Below, one piece after another: positions 35,496 to 44,486 of a stretch of DNA of 58,671 nucleotides (its first letter is position 1; every line of letters begins with the position of its first letter). The notes below the pieces were generated by a model that was not told the origin of the DNA, made no database searches, and saw only the letters and a list, made by a program, of their open reading frames with translations. The translations under genes were made by a program, and so were the position numbers. The stretch comes from Acidobacteriota bacterium (GTDB taxonomy: Bacteria; Acidobacteriota; UBA6911; RPQK01; DATIPO01): NCBI GenBank assembly GCA_035471785.1, contig DATIPQ010000013.1, positions 1 to 58,671 on the forward strand. Direction: 5' to 3'.

Positions 35496-37178
35496 TCAGC
35501 TCCGGGCGCCCGGGTAGCTGTCTCCCAGCAAGGACTCGTCTCCCTTGGCCAGGATGCGCACCAGTTCCTCGTGGAAATAGTCGACAGCCCGCGCCACCTC
35601 GGGGTGAACGCGTTTGCTGTACATGTCGCGGCTGCGGTCGATATCGCGGGTCAGACGCTCGTAAAGGTCGGCATTGACCCGTCCGTTTTCAACCTGTTCC
35701 TCGTTGTACAGCTTGATCTCGGAAACCAACAGGCGGGCAAAGCGCCGGGCGTCGTCGTGAACCTTCTTCTCTTCTTCGGAGGAGAGGCTCGACACCGGCT
35801 CGGGCTCCTCTTCGGCCTGAGGTTCCGGTTCGGGTTCCGGTTCTGGCTCGGGCTCGATTTGGACGGGCTCTTCGAAGCTAGGTTCGGGCGGCACGTCAAA
35901 CGAGGACTCTTCAGGCCGGGCGGCCTCTTCCTCTAGCGGCTCTTGGTGGGTCTCGGCCTCTTGGGTCTCGGCCTCTCGGGGCTCCGCTTCGGCCACCTCT
36001 TGCTCGCTCTCCTGGGCGGCTTGGGTCATGACTTCTTCGACTTCGGGAGTGGTATCGAGGTCGATTTCGAACCGGACCTCCTCCTCTGCGGGAAGCTCGA
36101 AGTCAAAGTCGTCGTCCGCCTCTTCTTCGAGGGGAGCCTGCAAGTGCTCGTCCAGCACTTCTTCAGCGACTTCTTCGGGTGAAGATTCCCGTTCCTCTTG
36201 CGCATCCGCCTCTTCCTCCAAAGCCGCCGAAGCCACCGCCTCGGCGTCCGGCTGGGGACCGGAAGAAGCCTGCTCGAAGGAAGTCTCGGCCACCTCCTGG
36301 TAATCGTCCTGCTCGACCCTTTCTTCCCGGAAGGGCTCAGCAGCCGGTTCGGCCTGGGGTTCGGCCGGCGGCGGGAAATCGACCTCGGACATCACCGATT
36401 CGGCGACCGCGGGCTGGGCGGAGGGCTCGGCCACCTCCTCAGGCTCGGCTTCAGCCGCCTCTTCCTCGACCGCTTCCTCCATTTCTTGCGGCTCTGTTTG
36501 CGTCTCGGGAGGCTGAGGAGCGGCTACGCCGGCCAGGGCAGTTGCTTCACCGGCCAACGCCTGCTGGAGATAGTTGTTCTTGAGCACCAGCACCGTCAGG
36601 TGGGTCAGCAGTTCCAGCGAATCGATGGCGATGGAGTCGTCGGAGTCTCCGTAGAAGACCACCGGGACGGTGTTGTCGAAGACCAGCGGAATGCAAAAGG
36701 TCGCCCGGGGCAGATTGCCGGTGTGAGCCAGCCAGGGCATGGAGTCGGTTGGATGATCGCGGCGGTAGATGAGTTGGCGCTGATGGGCGGAGCGCACGAT
36801 GGCGTCTGAAGGATCTTGAAGGGCGATGTCGCGGATGCTTTCCGGATCGAAACCGTAGCTCTTCCAGGTCACATAGCGGCCCTCCCGCTGCAGGAAAAGA
36901 ATGGCCCGCTGAACGAAGCTCTGAGCCTCCTCGAGATAGATATCGAGGATCTCTTCCTGGCTTTCCCCGTAGAGCAGTTTGCGCAGCGCCTCATTGACGT
37001 ATTCCAGCTCCAACTGCCCGGGCGCCGCCTCGCCGGCCGGGGCCTGTGCCGGCACCGCCTGCTCCAACGCCTCGCGGTCCTCGTCCAGTTGGTCGCGCAA
37101 GGCGTCGAGTTGCCCGCTGATGCGGCTGATGCGTCCCGCCACGTGGGCCAAGCGCTCCTTGAGTTCGGTACCTGCCAT
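35496..37178 (-). CDS. GAF-like domain protein with acidic linker and conserved C-terminal domain
   Basis: The 560-residue cytoplasmic protein has three parts. Residues ~1-45 are a coiled coil; ~60-210 look like a GAF-type sensor fold (LYGESQEEILDIYLEEAQ, ATFCIPLVFDN, PVVFYGD). About 250 residues of Glu/Pro/Ala-rich low-complexity linker follow. The last ~90 residues (KKVHDDARRFARLLVSEIKL, RLTRDIDRSR, YFHEELVRIL) look like a conserved domain that I recall at the C-terminus of other proteins from Acidobacteriota and Deltaproteobacteria. Such a layout suits a scaffold or signalling protein. It has a Shine-Dalgarno (AAGGAG) before ATG 37178. Function is unknown. Confidence 0.75.
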   Translation of the reverse strand: MAGTELKERLAHVAGRISRISGQLDALRDQLDEDREALEQAVPAQAPAGEAAPGQLELEYVNEALRKLLYGESQEEILDIYLEEAQSFVQRAILFLQREGRYVTWKSYGFDPESIRDIALQDPSDAIVRSAHQRQLIYRRDHPTDSMPWLAHTGNLPRATFCIPLVFDNTVPVVFYGDSDDSIAIDSLELLTHLTVLVLKNNYLQQALAGEATALAGVAAPQPPETQTEPQEMEEAVEEEAAEAEPEEVAEPSAQPAVAESVMSEVDFPPPAEPQAEPAAEPFREERVEQDDYQEVAETSFEQASSGPQPDAEAVASAALEEEADAQEERESSPEEVAEEVLDEHLQAPLEEEADDDFDFELPAEEEVRFEIDLDTTPEVEEVMTQAAQESEQEVAEAEPREAETQEAETHQEPLEEEAARPEESSFDVPPEPSFEEPVQIEPEPEPEPEPEPQAEEEPEPVSSLSSEEEKKVHDDARRFARLLVSEIKLYNEEQVENGRVNADLYERLTRDIDRSRDMYSKRVHPEVARAVDYFHEELVRILAKGDESLLGDSYPGARS

Positions 37179-37296
37179 GGTGCGATCTCCTTACGTTTTC
37201 AGTCTTTATCCATCAGACCTCTTCGGCAATGTCCATCGACATCATAAGCCTTGTTTCTGACACCTGGGGGACAGAAAATCTCTCCGGCCGCCGAAT

Positions 37297-38460
37297 TTAT
37301 GATTGGCCCAGCCAAGAATACTGATAATCGCGGTCCTCCACCGACAGCGCTTGACGGCTGACTTTGAGGGGACGGAAGGTGTCGAGCATGACTGCCAGTT
37401 CCTTGGTCTCCTTCATGCCCATCGACTCTTCCGCCTTACCCGGATGCGGCCCGTGGGGAATACCGTCGGGATGGAGCGTGATGGAGCCGTACTCGATGCC
37501 CTTGCGGCTCATGAACTCGGGAGAGGCGTAGTAAAGGACCTCGTCGCTCATGACGTTGGAATGGTTGTAGGGCGCGGGCACCGCCTCGGGATCGAAGTCG
37601 TAAGGGCGCGGGCAGAAGGAGCACACCACGAAGCCGTCCCCTTCGAAAGTCTGATGGACGGGAGGAGGCAAGTGCACCCGGGCCACCTTGGGTTCGAAAT
37701 CGTTGATGTTGAAGGCCCAGGGATAGTAGTAGCCGTCCCATCCCACCACGTCGAAAGGATGGTGGGCCAGGATCACTTCGGTGAGGGCCGATCCTTTCTT
37801 GATGACCAGGCGGAATTCTCCCGAATCCTCGCGCGAAGACAGGTCCTTGGGCCGGCGGATGTCGCGTTCGCTGAAGGGAGCTCCTTCCAGCAGTTGTCCG
37901 AACTCGTTGCGGTAGCGGCGCGGGGTGCGGATGTAGCCGGCGCTTTCGATGACCAGAAAGCGGACCTTGTCGGCCGAGAGGCGATAGCGGTGCAGGATCC
38001 CCCGCGGAATCACCAGGTAGTCGCCCCGTCCGAAGGAGAGGTTGCCCAGGGGTGTCTCCAGGCGTCCCTCTCCATCGCTGACGTAGACCAGTTCGTCACC
38101 TTGGGCGTTGCGGTAGAAGAAATCTTCAGCTTTTTCCGAAGGCTCCGCATAACTCAGGGCCACGTCGTTGTTGAAGAGCACCGGGATGCGGTCGAGGGTG
38201 GGGCTCTTCGTGCCTGAAAGGGCGCCGGTGCGGAAATGGCGGTGCCGCACCTCGGGCTGATCTTCTGAACTCCAATCGAGATGGCGCAGGTGGCGCATCT
38301 CCTTGATCTGGGTGGGCGGATTCAGATGATAGAGCAGCGAGGAGGGTCCCACGAACCCCTTGTTGCCCACCAACTCCTCGGGATAGAGTCCGCCCTGAGG
38401 CTTGCGAAAAGCGATATGACGTTTCTTGGGTATCTCTCCAAGGGTGTGATAGATAGGCAT
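37297..38460 (-). CDS. hmgA: Homogentisate 1,2-dioxygenase
   Basis: From ATG 38460 (GGAGG site) the product is 387 residues, shorter than eukaryotic HGO but typical of a bacterial subgroup. The cupin iron-site motifs are YNHSNVMSDEVLYY (His and Glu ligands) and HPDGIPHGPHPG (His ligand). It opens homogentisate to maleylacetoacetate in tyrosine and phenylalanine breakdown. It lies 22 bases after hppD, which makes its substrate. The next enzymes, isomerase and fumarylacetoacetase, are not in the window. Confidence 0.95.
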   Translation of the reverse strand: MPIYHTLGEIPKKRHIAFRKPQGGLYPEELVGNKGFVGPSSLLYHLNPPTQIKEMRHLRHLDWSSEDQPEVRHRHFRTGALSGTKSPTLDRIPVLFNNDVALSYAEPSEKAEDFFYRNAQGDELVYVSDGEGRLETPLGNLSFGRGDYLVIPRGILHRYRLSADKVRFLVIESAGYIRTPRRYRNEFGQLLEGAPFSERDIRRPKDLSSREDSGEFRLVIKKGSALTEVILAHHPFDVVGWDGYYYPWAFNINDFEPKVARVHLPPPVHQTFEGDGFVVCSFCPRPYDFDPEAVPAPYNHSNVMSDEVLYYASPEFMSRKGIEYGSITLHPDGIPHGPHPGKAEESMGMKETKELAVMLDTFRPLKVSRQALSVEDRDYQYSWLGQS

Positions 38461-38482
38461 AGCCACCTCCAGGGGCCGGCTC

Positions 38483-39571
38483 TTAGAGCGTGCCCCGCAG
38501 TTCTTGTTCGCGCTCGATGGACTCGAAGAGGGCCTTGAAGTTGCCCTTTCCGAAGCCGCGGCTGCCGTGACGTTCAATGATCTCGTAAAAGAGCGTGGGA
38601 CGGTCTTCCACGGGACGGGTGAAGATCTGCAGCAGGTACCCTTCCTCGTCCCGGTCCACCAGAATGCCCAGCTTGCGCAAAGCCTCGATGTTTTCGTCGA
38701 TCTCTCCCACCCGCGAGGGCAGGGCGTCGTAATAGGCGTCGGGGACGGTGAGAAAGTCGATGCCGCGCGACTGCAGGCCGCTCACGGTGCGCACGATGTC
38801 GTCGGTGAGCATGGCGATGTGCTGAACGCCGGGCCCCTCGTAAAAGTCGAGGTACTCCTCGATCTGGCTCTTCTTGCGTCCTCGGGCCGGCTCGTTGATG
38901 GGAAACTTGATGGAATAGGAGCCGTCAGACATGACGATGCTCATCAGGGCCGTGTACTCGGTGGAAATGTCCTTGTCGTCGAAAGTGATGTAGCGTTCAA
39001 AGCCCAGAATCTTGGAATACCAGTCGGCCCAATAGTTCATCTTGCCCAATTCGACGTTTCCCACCATGTGGTCGATGCGCAGGATTCCCAGTCCCTGGCC
39101 GGCAACGTAGGCGGGCCGAAAACCGGGCAGAAAGTCGCCTTGGTAATCGGAATCGGAGATGAAGGAATGAATGGTGTCGCCGTAGGTCTTGATGGCGGCG
39201 CGGCGGACGGTGCCCTTGTCATCGCTGACGTCGCGAGGTTCGAAGGCGCTTTCGGCCCCCCGTTTGAGGGCCTCGTGATAGGCTGCGTCGGCATCGTCGA
39301 CGTGAAAGGCGATGTCCTTGACCCCGTCGCCGTGGCGATTGATGTGGCGGGCCAGAGGACTGTCGGAGTTGAGCGGGGTGCTGAGCACGAAACGCACTTT
39401 TCCCTGCTCCAGCAGATAGGAGGCGCGGTCGCGCTTGCCCGTCTCCAGACCCGAGTAGCCGGTCTGGGAAAATCCGAAGGCATTGCGGTAAAAGAAAGCC
39501 GCTTGCTTGGCGTTGCCGACCCAGAATTCAACGTGGTGTATCTTGCGTAATCTGAGGGGATTGTCACTCAT
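38483..39571 (-). CDS. hppD: 4-hydroxyphenylpyruvate dioxygenase
   Basis: The 362-residue non-heme iron enzyme converts 4-hydroxyphenylpyruvate to homogentisate. The three iron ligands can be placed at H168 (RIDHMVGNV), H251 (GVQHIAML) and E330 (FYEIIER). The C-terminal [15 protein letters not shown] closes the active site in the family. A GGAGG site precedes ATG 39571. The promoter region contains a perfect 15-base palindrome, suggesting repressor control. It forms an operon with hmgA. Confidence 0.97.
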   Translation of the reverse strand: MSDNPLRLRKIHHVEFWVGNAKQAAFFYRNAFGFSQTGYSGLETGKRDRASYLLEQGKVRFVLSTPLNSDSPLARHINRHGDGVKDIAFHVDDADAAYHEALKRGAESAFEPRDVSDDKGTVRRAAIKTYGDTIHSFISDSDYQGDFLPGFRPAYVAGQGLGILRIDHMVGNVELGKMNYWADWYSKILGFERYITFDDKDISTEYTALMSIVMSDGSYSIKFPINEPARGRKKSQIEEYLDFYEGPGVQHIAMLTDDIVRTVSGLQSRGIDFLTVPDAYYDALPSRVGEIDENIEALRKLGILVDRDEEGYLLQIFTRPVEDRPTLFYEIIERHGSRGFGKGNFKALFESIEREQELRGTL

Positions 39572-39593
39572 AATCTGTCCTCCCTCCCCGGAC

Positions 39594-39617
39594 GTTATAG
39601 AGAACCTCGGCGAGGTT
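39594..39617 (-). promoter_or_regulatory. hppD -10 box with adjoining perfect palindrome (candidate operator)
   Basis: On the minus strand a -10-like TATAAC (39594-39599) sits 22 bases before the hppD ATG. Three bases upstream lies AACCTCGCCGAGGTT (39603-39617), a perfect palindrome with 7-base arms, in the -10/-35 spacer. No good -35 is visible. The position suits a repressor that blocks the polymerase, or an activator replacing a -35. On the plus strand the same hairpin is followed by T-rich sequence and could also act as a weak terminator. Confidence 0.4.
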
Positions 39618-39771
39618 TGTTTTTCACACTTCGACTATAAACGACCTGCGGTCGAACTTCCAACATCCAAGCCCCCAACTCACGAGCAGCGCTGCCAGTT
39701 CGAGCCAATACCCGGATGGAAGAAACGGTCAGGCGGAAGGGGCCGCCGACCGTGCCGCGGATCCTTGGGAC

Positions 39772-39800
39772 TTTACCCTTGTGGCCGAATAGGGTATCAA
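39772..39800 (+). promoter_or_regulatory. Putative promoter of the MscS gene
   Basis: TTTACC (39772-39777) and TATCAA (39795-39800) are separated by 17 bases. Transcription would begin near 39807, giving a leader of ~55 bases before ATG 39863. Confidence 0.35.
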
Positions 39801-39862
39801 TCGACTAGACGCAAGGCGGCAGCGGCCTCGGAGCCCGCCCCCTCAGCATAGGAGATGCAAGC

Positions 39863-40669
39863 ATGGCAATCGATATGGATCAGGTTTGGATTTACGTTAT
39901 CAACTATTCCTACCTCTTGGTCACCGCTCTGATCATCCTCTTCGTGGGATGGGTGGTTTCCAAGTGGGCCTACTCGCTGACCAGCCGCAGCCTGGGCAAA
40001 CGCAGCGTGGACGAGGCGCTCAAGCGCTTCATCTCCCAACTGGTCAAGTATGCGGTGCTGGCAGCCGCGGCCATCGCCGCGCTGAGCCAGATCGGAATCC
40101 AAATGGCCGGCTTCCTGGCCCTCTTAGGAGCCGCCGGCCTGGCCGTGGGACTGGCCTTGCAAGGCAGTCTCTCCAACTTCGCGGCGGGGGTGATGATCCT
40201 GCTCTTCCGTCCCTTCACCATCGGAGACAAGGTGACGGGAGGGGGGCACACCGGAAAGGTGGAGGAAATCGGACTCTTCGCCACCGTCATGATCACACCC
40301 GACAACGAGAAGATCATCATTCCCAACAGCCGGGTGACGGGAGACAGCATCGTCAACCATACGACCCTGGGCACCCTGCGCGGGGACGTCAGCATCGGCG
40401 TGGCTTACGGAACCGACCTGACGCAGGCCTTGCAGGTCTTGCAGGGGGCGGCGGAACGCTGCCAACTGGTGCTGGAAGATCCTGCTCCAAAGGTGGTGTT
40501 CAGCGGATTCGGAGCCTCCTCGCTCGACATCAACGTCAAGGTCTGGGCCACCTCGGCCGACCTGTACAACATGCTGCACCAAGTTAAGGTCAACGTATAC
40601 GACGACCTCAACGCTGCAGGCATCGACATCCCCTTCGACCAGATCGTGGTCCACCAGGCCGGCGAATAG
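39863..40669 (+). CDS. Small-conductance mechanosensitive channel (MscS family)
   Basis: The 268-residue inner-membrane protein has three N-terminal membrane spans and a soluble C-terminal vestibule. The pore-lining third helix has the glycine/alanine-rich LLGAAGLAVGLALQGSLSNFAAGV, followed by the family hallmark FRPFTIGDKV and the IPNSRVTGDSIVNHT beta domain. Length matches E. coli MscS (286). It opens under membrane tension to release solutes in osmotic downshock. A Shine-Dalgarno-like TAGGAG lies before the ATG. It is a single plus-strand gene between two minus-strand units. Confidence 0.95.
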   Translation: MAIDMDQVWIYVINYSYLLVTALIILFVGWVVSKWAYSLTSRSLGKRSVDEALKRFISQLVKYAVLAAAAIAALSQIGIQMAGFLALLGAAGLAVGLALQGSLSNFAAGVMILLFRPFTIGDKVTGGGHTGKVEEIGLFATVMITPDNEKIIIPNSRVTGDSIVNHTTLGTLRGDVSIGVAYGTDLTQALQVLQGAAERCQLVLEDPAPKVVFSGFGASSLDINVKVWATSADLYNMLHQVKVNVYDDLNAAGIDIPFDQIVVHQAGE

Positions 40670-40671
40670 GG

Positions 40672-41994
40672 TCAGGAGGAAGACGCCGGCGCGGGCTTGG
40701 GCAGCGTCAGTCCGAGTTGCCCCACAAGGTCTTGCAGATGCTGCCCCGAGGCAGGGATGCAGGAGGGTATGCGGGTGGCGTTTCGGCGCGTGAAGTCGTC
40801 GGCTGAAGGGCCCGCTTGCGGCACGCAGTCGATGTCCAGGAGGCAGCGCCAGAGTTCTCTCTGGGACTCGGCATAAGCCTCCATGGAGGGACGCGCCGAG
40901 CGCATGCTCTCGCCTTTGACCATGTCAGCGAAAGGATCTCCGTGGCGCAGCACGCCATGGATCATGGAAGCCAACTGCTTGCCTTCTTGAAGCCCCGCAT
41001 TCATGCTGTGCACGCCCACCGGAGAGGCCAGATGTGCGGCATCGCCGGCCAGCCAGGCCCGGCCCTCTCCAAACGAGGAAGCCAGGCGGTGCTCGAAGCG
41101 AATGGCCAACGACCAGTACATCTCCTTGAAGGCGGGACGGAACCAGGGAGCGCGCTCCTCGATGAGTTGCAGCAGGCGCTCTTTGTCGAGATGGGGATAG
41201 GACCGTCCGCCCACCTGCACCGCCAGCCGGCTTTTGCGCCGCGGATCGATGAAGTCCTGATCGCTGCGCAGTTGAAAGCTCCATCGGTAGGCACCCGACT
41301 CCAGCGGCCAGCAAACGGAAGTGAACCCGTCGTCCAGCACCACCGCCACTTCATCGCTGTCGTCCTGATCGGCCTGGAATTCGAAAACCGCGTACACCTC
41401 GGGCGAGCCGAAGTCTTCGAATTCGATTCCCAGACTGCGGCGCACCACGGAGCGGTGACCATCGGCTCCCACTACGAATTTGTAGTCGCGGGTCAGGCTC
41501 TTGTCGACGTACCACTCCGAGCTTGAGATGGAGTAGCCGGCACCCTCTTTGCTGAGACGGTGAATGGTGGCGGCAACCGAGTCGGCCCCTACCTCCAGCC
41601 TCTCCACCCGGTGGTTCCAATCGAGTTCCACCTTTTCGGCCTTGAGCCGGTCCACCAGGGCGGCTTCCAGCGCCCGCTGGGGCAGCACCAGAACGAAGGG
41701 GAAACGGCCCTCCAACTTGCTGAATTCGACCCGCCGCCGGGGACCCTCGGAGTCGCAGAAAACCAACCGCTCCAAGCGGCGTCCCTTGGCGATGAGTTCC
41801 TCGGCCATGCCCATCTCATCCATCAATTCGAGGGTGCTCGGGTGGAGGGCCAAGGCGTAGCTGCGGGCCGTGGTGCGCCATTCTTCGTCCACCACCTGCA
41901 CCTGAAGCCCTTGGCGCGACAGTTGAAGGGCCGCAAACAATCCGACCGGCCCCGCTCCCGCCACCAGAACCTCCGCTTTGCGCTTGCTGATCAT
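40672..41994 (-). CDS. FAD-dependent aromatic-type monooxygenase
   Basis: From ATG 41994 (CAGGAG site) the product is 440 residues. A longer frame to 42114 would be encoded by the interspersed repeat and is rejected. The FAD-binding motifs of the PHBH/PheA/UbiH family are present: VLVAGAGPVGLFAALQLSRQG at the N-terminus, the DG motif VVGADGHRSVVRRSLG, and GRAWLAGDAAHLASPVG. It probably hydroxylates an aromatic or isoprenoid compound using NAD(P)H and oxygen. It lies three bases beyond the convergent MscS gene end. Repeat copy C sits directly upstream and may hold or have displaced the promoter. Confidence 0.88.
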   Translation of the reverse strand: MISKRKAEVLVAGAGPVGLFAALQLSRQGLQVQVVDEEWRTTARSYALALHPSTLELMDEMGMAEELIAKGRRLERLVFCDSEGPRRRVEFSKLEGRFPFVLVLPQRALEAALVDRLKAEKVELDWNHRVERLEVGADSVAATIHRLSKEGAGYSISSSEWYVDKSLTRDYKFVVGADGHRSVVRRSLGIEFEDFGSPEVYAVFEFQADQDDSDEVAVVLDDGFTSVCWPLESGAYRWSFQLRSDQDFIDPRRKSRLAVQVGGRSYPHLDKERLLQLIEERAPWFRPAFKEMYWSLAIRFEHRLASSFGEGRAWLAGDAAHLASPVGVHSMNAGLQEGKQLASMIHGVLRHGDPFADMVKGESMRSARPSMEAYAESQRELWRCLLDIDCVPQAGPSADDFTRRNATRIPSCIPASGQHLQDLVGQLGLTLPKPAPASSS

Positions 41995-42011
41995 GATCTT
42001 GCTCCTGTTGG

Positions 42012-42330
42012 GGTTAAATGCCGAGACCGAAGCGAGCGACCTCCTACCGCCGAGGGCAATTGAGCCTTCACCGCGGTCGCTGAAACTTGACCCGTGTGTG
42101 AACTTGTTGGCCACCTCGTGGCCCTCGTGCTGGCGGTCATAAATTCTGAGCTAGGCCCTCCGTTTCTTGTCCCTGCAAGGGACAAATTCGCCAGCCCAGG
42201 GTCAGCCCTGGCGAGCGCAAGCGAGACGGCGGCGCCACCCTGGGTTTCAGACGGCAAAGGTCCGAACGCCGAAAGCGTGGAATAACGCAACAAGGTGGCT
42301 CGAAACATCTCACGCACTGCACTCGGTGCA
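42012..42330 (+). repeat. Interspersed structured repeat, near-complete copy C
   Basis: This copy spans ~310 bases between the FAD monooxygenase start and the AacS gene end. Hairpins with perfect stems are seen at 42109-42123 (GGCCAC/GTGGCC), 42169-42183 (GTCCCT/AGGGAC) and 42196-42211 (CCAGGG/CCCTGG). The blocks and their order match copy B. The remaining gene-free stretch 42331-42468 holds nothing I recognise. Confidence 0.85.
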
Positions 42331-42468
42331 ACTCCGGGTCCAGTCCACCGATGCAAATATAAGATACTGAAAAAAGATCATTTAGCAACCCCGCCCAGAG
42401 CTCTTCCGGGAGCCCTCGATGGGTCAAAGCGCCCAAGGCCCTGGGCCGAGTCGCGCCATTGCACACGA

Positions 42469-44439
42469 TCAGGCCTGCAGTTCGGGGCGGTCGCGGAAGT
42501 GGTCCAGGGCTTCGGGGTTGGCCAGGGCGTCGGTATTCTTGACCTCCAGCCCCTGGACCGCCTTGCGCACGGCCAATTCGCTGATCTTGCCGCTGATGGT
42601 GCGGGGGATATCGGGAACCTGCACGATCTTCCGGGGGACGTGGTGGGGAGAGGCTTGAGACCGCAGGCGACGGCAAATGCGTTGGCTGAGATCGTCGTCC
42701 AGCTCCAACCCCGGACGCAGGCGCAAAAACAGCACCACCCGCACGTCGTCTTCCCAGGGCTGTCCCACCACGATGCTTTCCAACACCTCTTCGAACTGCT
42801 CCACTTGGCGGTAAACCTCGGCCGTCCCGATGCGCACGCCTCCCGGATTGAGGGTGGCGTCCGAGCGCCCGTAGACGATCAGCCCGTGGCGCCGCGTGCG
42901 CTCCACCCAGTCACCATGCCGCCACACGCCGGGAAAATGCTGGAAATAGGCGTTGCGGTAGCGCGAGCCGTCGGGATCATTCCAGAAGCCCACCGGCATG
43001 GAGGGGAAAGCCTGGGTGCAGACCAGCTCTCCCGGCGATTCGGGAGGCAGAGGACGGCCCTCTTCGTCCCACACCTCCACCCGCATTCCCAGCCCCAGGC
43101 ATTGCAGCTCGCCCCGAAAGACCGGAGCCACCGGGTTGCCCAGGGCAAAGCAGGAAATCAGGTCGGTCCCTCCCGTGATGGAACTCAGGCGCAGGTCGGA
43201 CTTGACGTCGCGGTAGACGTAGTCGAAGCTCTCGGGACTCAGTACCGAGCCGGTCGAGAGCATCGAATTCAAAGCGCTCAAGTCATGACTGCGGGCCGGA
43301 CGCAAGCCGGCCTTTTCCGCCAGGGCCAGGTACTTGGCGCTGGTGCCGAAGACGGTCATTCCCTCCTGCTGGGCCAGATCGAAGAGGACGGCCGGATTGG
43401 ACTTGGGCAGGGGGGCGCCGTCATAGAGCAGCAGCGTCGCTCCCGTAGCCAGTCCGCTGACCAGCCAGTTCCACATCATCCATCCGCAGGTGGTGTAGTA
43501 GAAAATACGGTCCTGGGAGCTCAAATCACCATGCAGCACGTGCTCTTTGAGGTGCTGAAGCAAAGTCCCGCCAGCTCCGTGAACCATGCACTTGGGCTTC
43601 CCGGTGGTGCCCGACGAGTACATGATGTAAAGGGGATGGTCGAAGCGCAGGGGCTGGAACTCGCCGGAACCCTGCGGGACGCTCTGCAAGAAGTCCTCCC
43701 AATGCTGGGCGTCGCGAACCTGGCCCAGTTGCGGACTCGCGCCCACGGCGGGCAGAATGACGGTTCTCTCGATTTCAGGTATGGCTTGGACGATCTGAGC
43801 CGTCTTCTCCAGGCAATCGATGGACTTGCCGTCCCACTGGTAGCCGGCGGCCGCAAAGAGCAGTTTGGGCTGGATCTGTCCGAAGCGGTCGAGCACGCCG
43901 TTGACGCCGAAGTCGGGAGAGCAGGATGAGAAGAGGGCTCCGATGGAGGCGGCGGCCAGCATCGCGATCACGGTTTCGGGCCGGTTGGGCAGGTAGGCGG
44001 CCACCCGGTCGCCCTCCTTGACCCCGGCCTCGACCATGGCCCGCGACAAGCGGGACACCTGGGCCCGCAGTTGAGCATAAGAGGTCTCGCCGACGCGGCC
44101 CTGTTCGGTCCAAAAGACCATGGCCGCGCGGTCGTCGCTGCCCTTGGCAAGCAGATTCTCGGCGAAATTCAGTTGAGCTCCGGCGAACCAACGAGCTCCC
44201 GGCATCAGTGTGACGTCATCGACCACTTCGTCCCAGGGCCGCCGGGCCACAATCCCGCAGTACTCCCATACGGCGGGCCAGAACTCGCCCGGATGGTCGA
44301 TCGACCACTGGTAGAGGCTGGGGTAATCGCTCACCTCGGTGAAGCGCTCCCCGACCCTGCGGATGAAGCGGGCCATATGGGCCTTCTCTGCCGCTTGGCT
44401 GGAAGGCCTCCACATTTCACGCGCATCGAAATCAGCCAT
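42469..44439 (-). CDS. aacS: Acetoacetyl-CoA synthetase
   Basis: The 656-residue acyl-adenylate enzyme activates acetoacetate with ATP and CoA. Its N-terminus ([13 protein letters not shown], then [16 protein letters not shown]) and QLNFAENLL are typical of acetoacetate-CoA ligase. The P-loop is [10 protein letters not shown] and the C-terminal catalytic lysine lies in [16 protein letters not shown]. Length fits the family. Acetoacetate is an end product of homogentisate breakdown, so it fits with hppD-hmgA nearby, although they are separate transcripts. No Shine-Dalgarno is seen; TAAACT lies seven bases before the ATG. Confidence 0.93.
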   Translation of the reverse strand: MADFDAREMWRPSSQAAEKAHMARFIRRVGERFTEVSDYPSLYQWSIDHPGEFWPAVWEYCGIVARRPWDEVVDDVTLMPGARWFAGAQLNFAENLLAKGSDDRAAMVFWTEQGRVGETSYAQLRAQVSRLSRAMVEAGVKEGDRVAAYLPNRPETVIAMLAAASIGALFSSCSPDFGVNGVLDRFGQIQPKLLFAAAGYQWDGKSIDCLEKTAQIVQAIPEIERTVILPAVGASPQLGQVRDAQHWEDFLQSVPQGSGEFQPLRFDHPLYIMYSSGTTGKPKCMVHGAGGTLLQHLKEHVLHGDLSSQDRIFYYTTCGWMMWNWLVSGLATGATLLLYDGAPLPKSNPAVLFDLAQQEGMTVFGTSAKYLALAEKAGLRPARSHDLSALNSMLSTGSVLSPESFDYVYRDVKSDLRLSSITGGTDLISCFALGNPVAPVFRGELQCLGLGMRVEVWDEEGRPLPPESPGELVCTQAFPSMPVGFWNDPDGSRYRNAYFQHFPGVWRHGDWVERTRRHGLIVYGRSDATLNPGGVRIGTAEVYRQVEQFEEVLESIVVGQPWEDDVRVVLFLRLRPGLELDDDLSQRICRRLRSQASPHHVPRKIVQVPDIPRTISGKISELAVRKAVQGLEVKNTDALANPEALDHFRDRPELQA

Positions 44440-44486
44440 CAGCAGGAGTTTACCAAGGCTGGTCCGCCAGCGTAAGCGCCCTTAGC

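Noticed and set aside
41995-42114. N-terminal extension of the FAD monooxygenase
   Set aside because: It is encoded by the interspersed repeat. A start with Shine-Dalgarno at 41994 directly precedes the FAD-binding motif.
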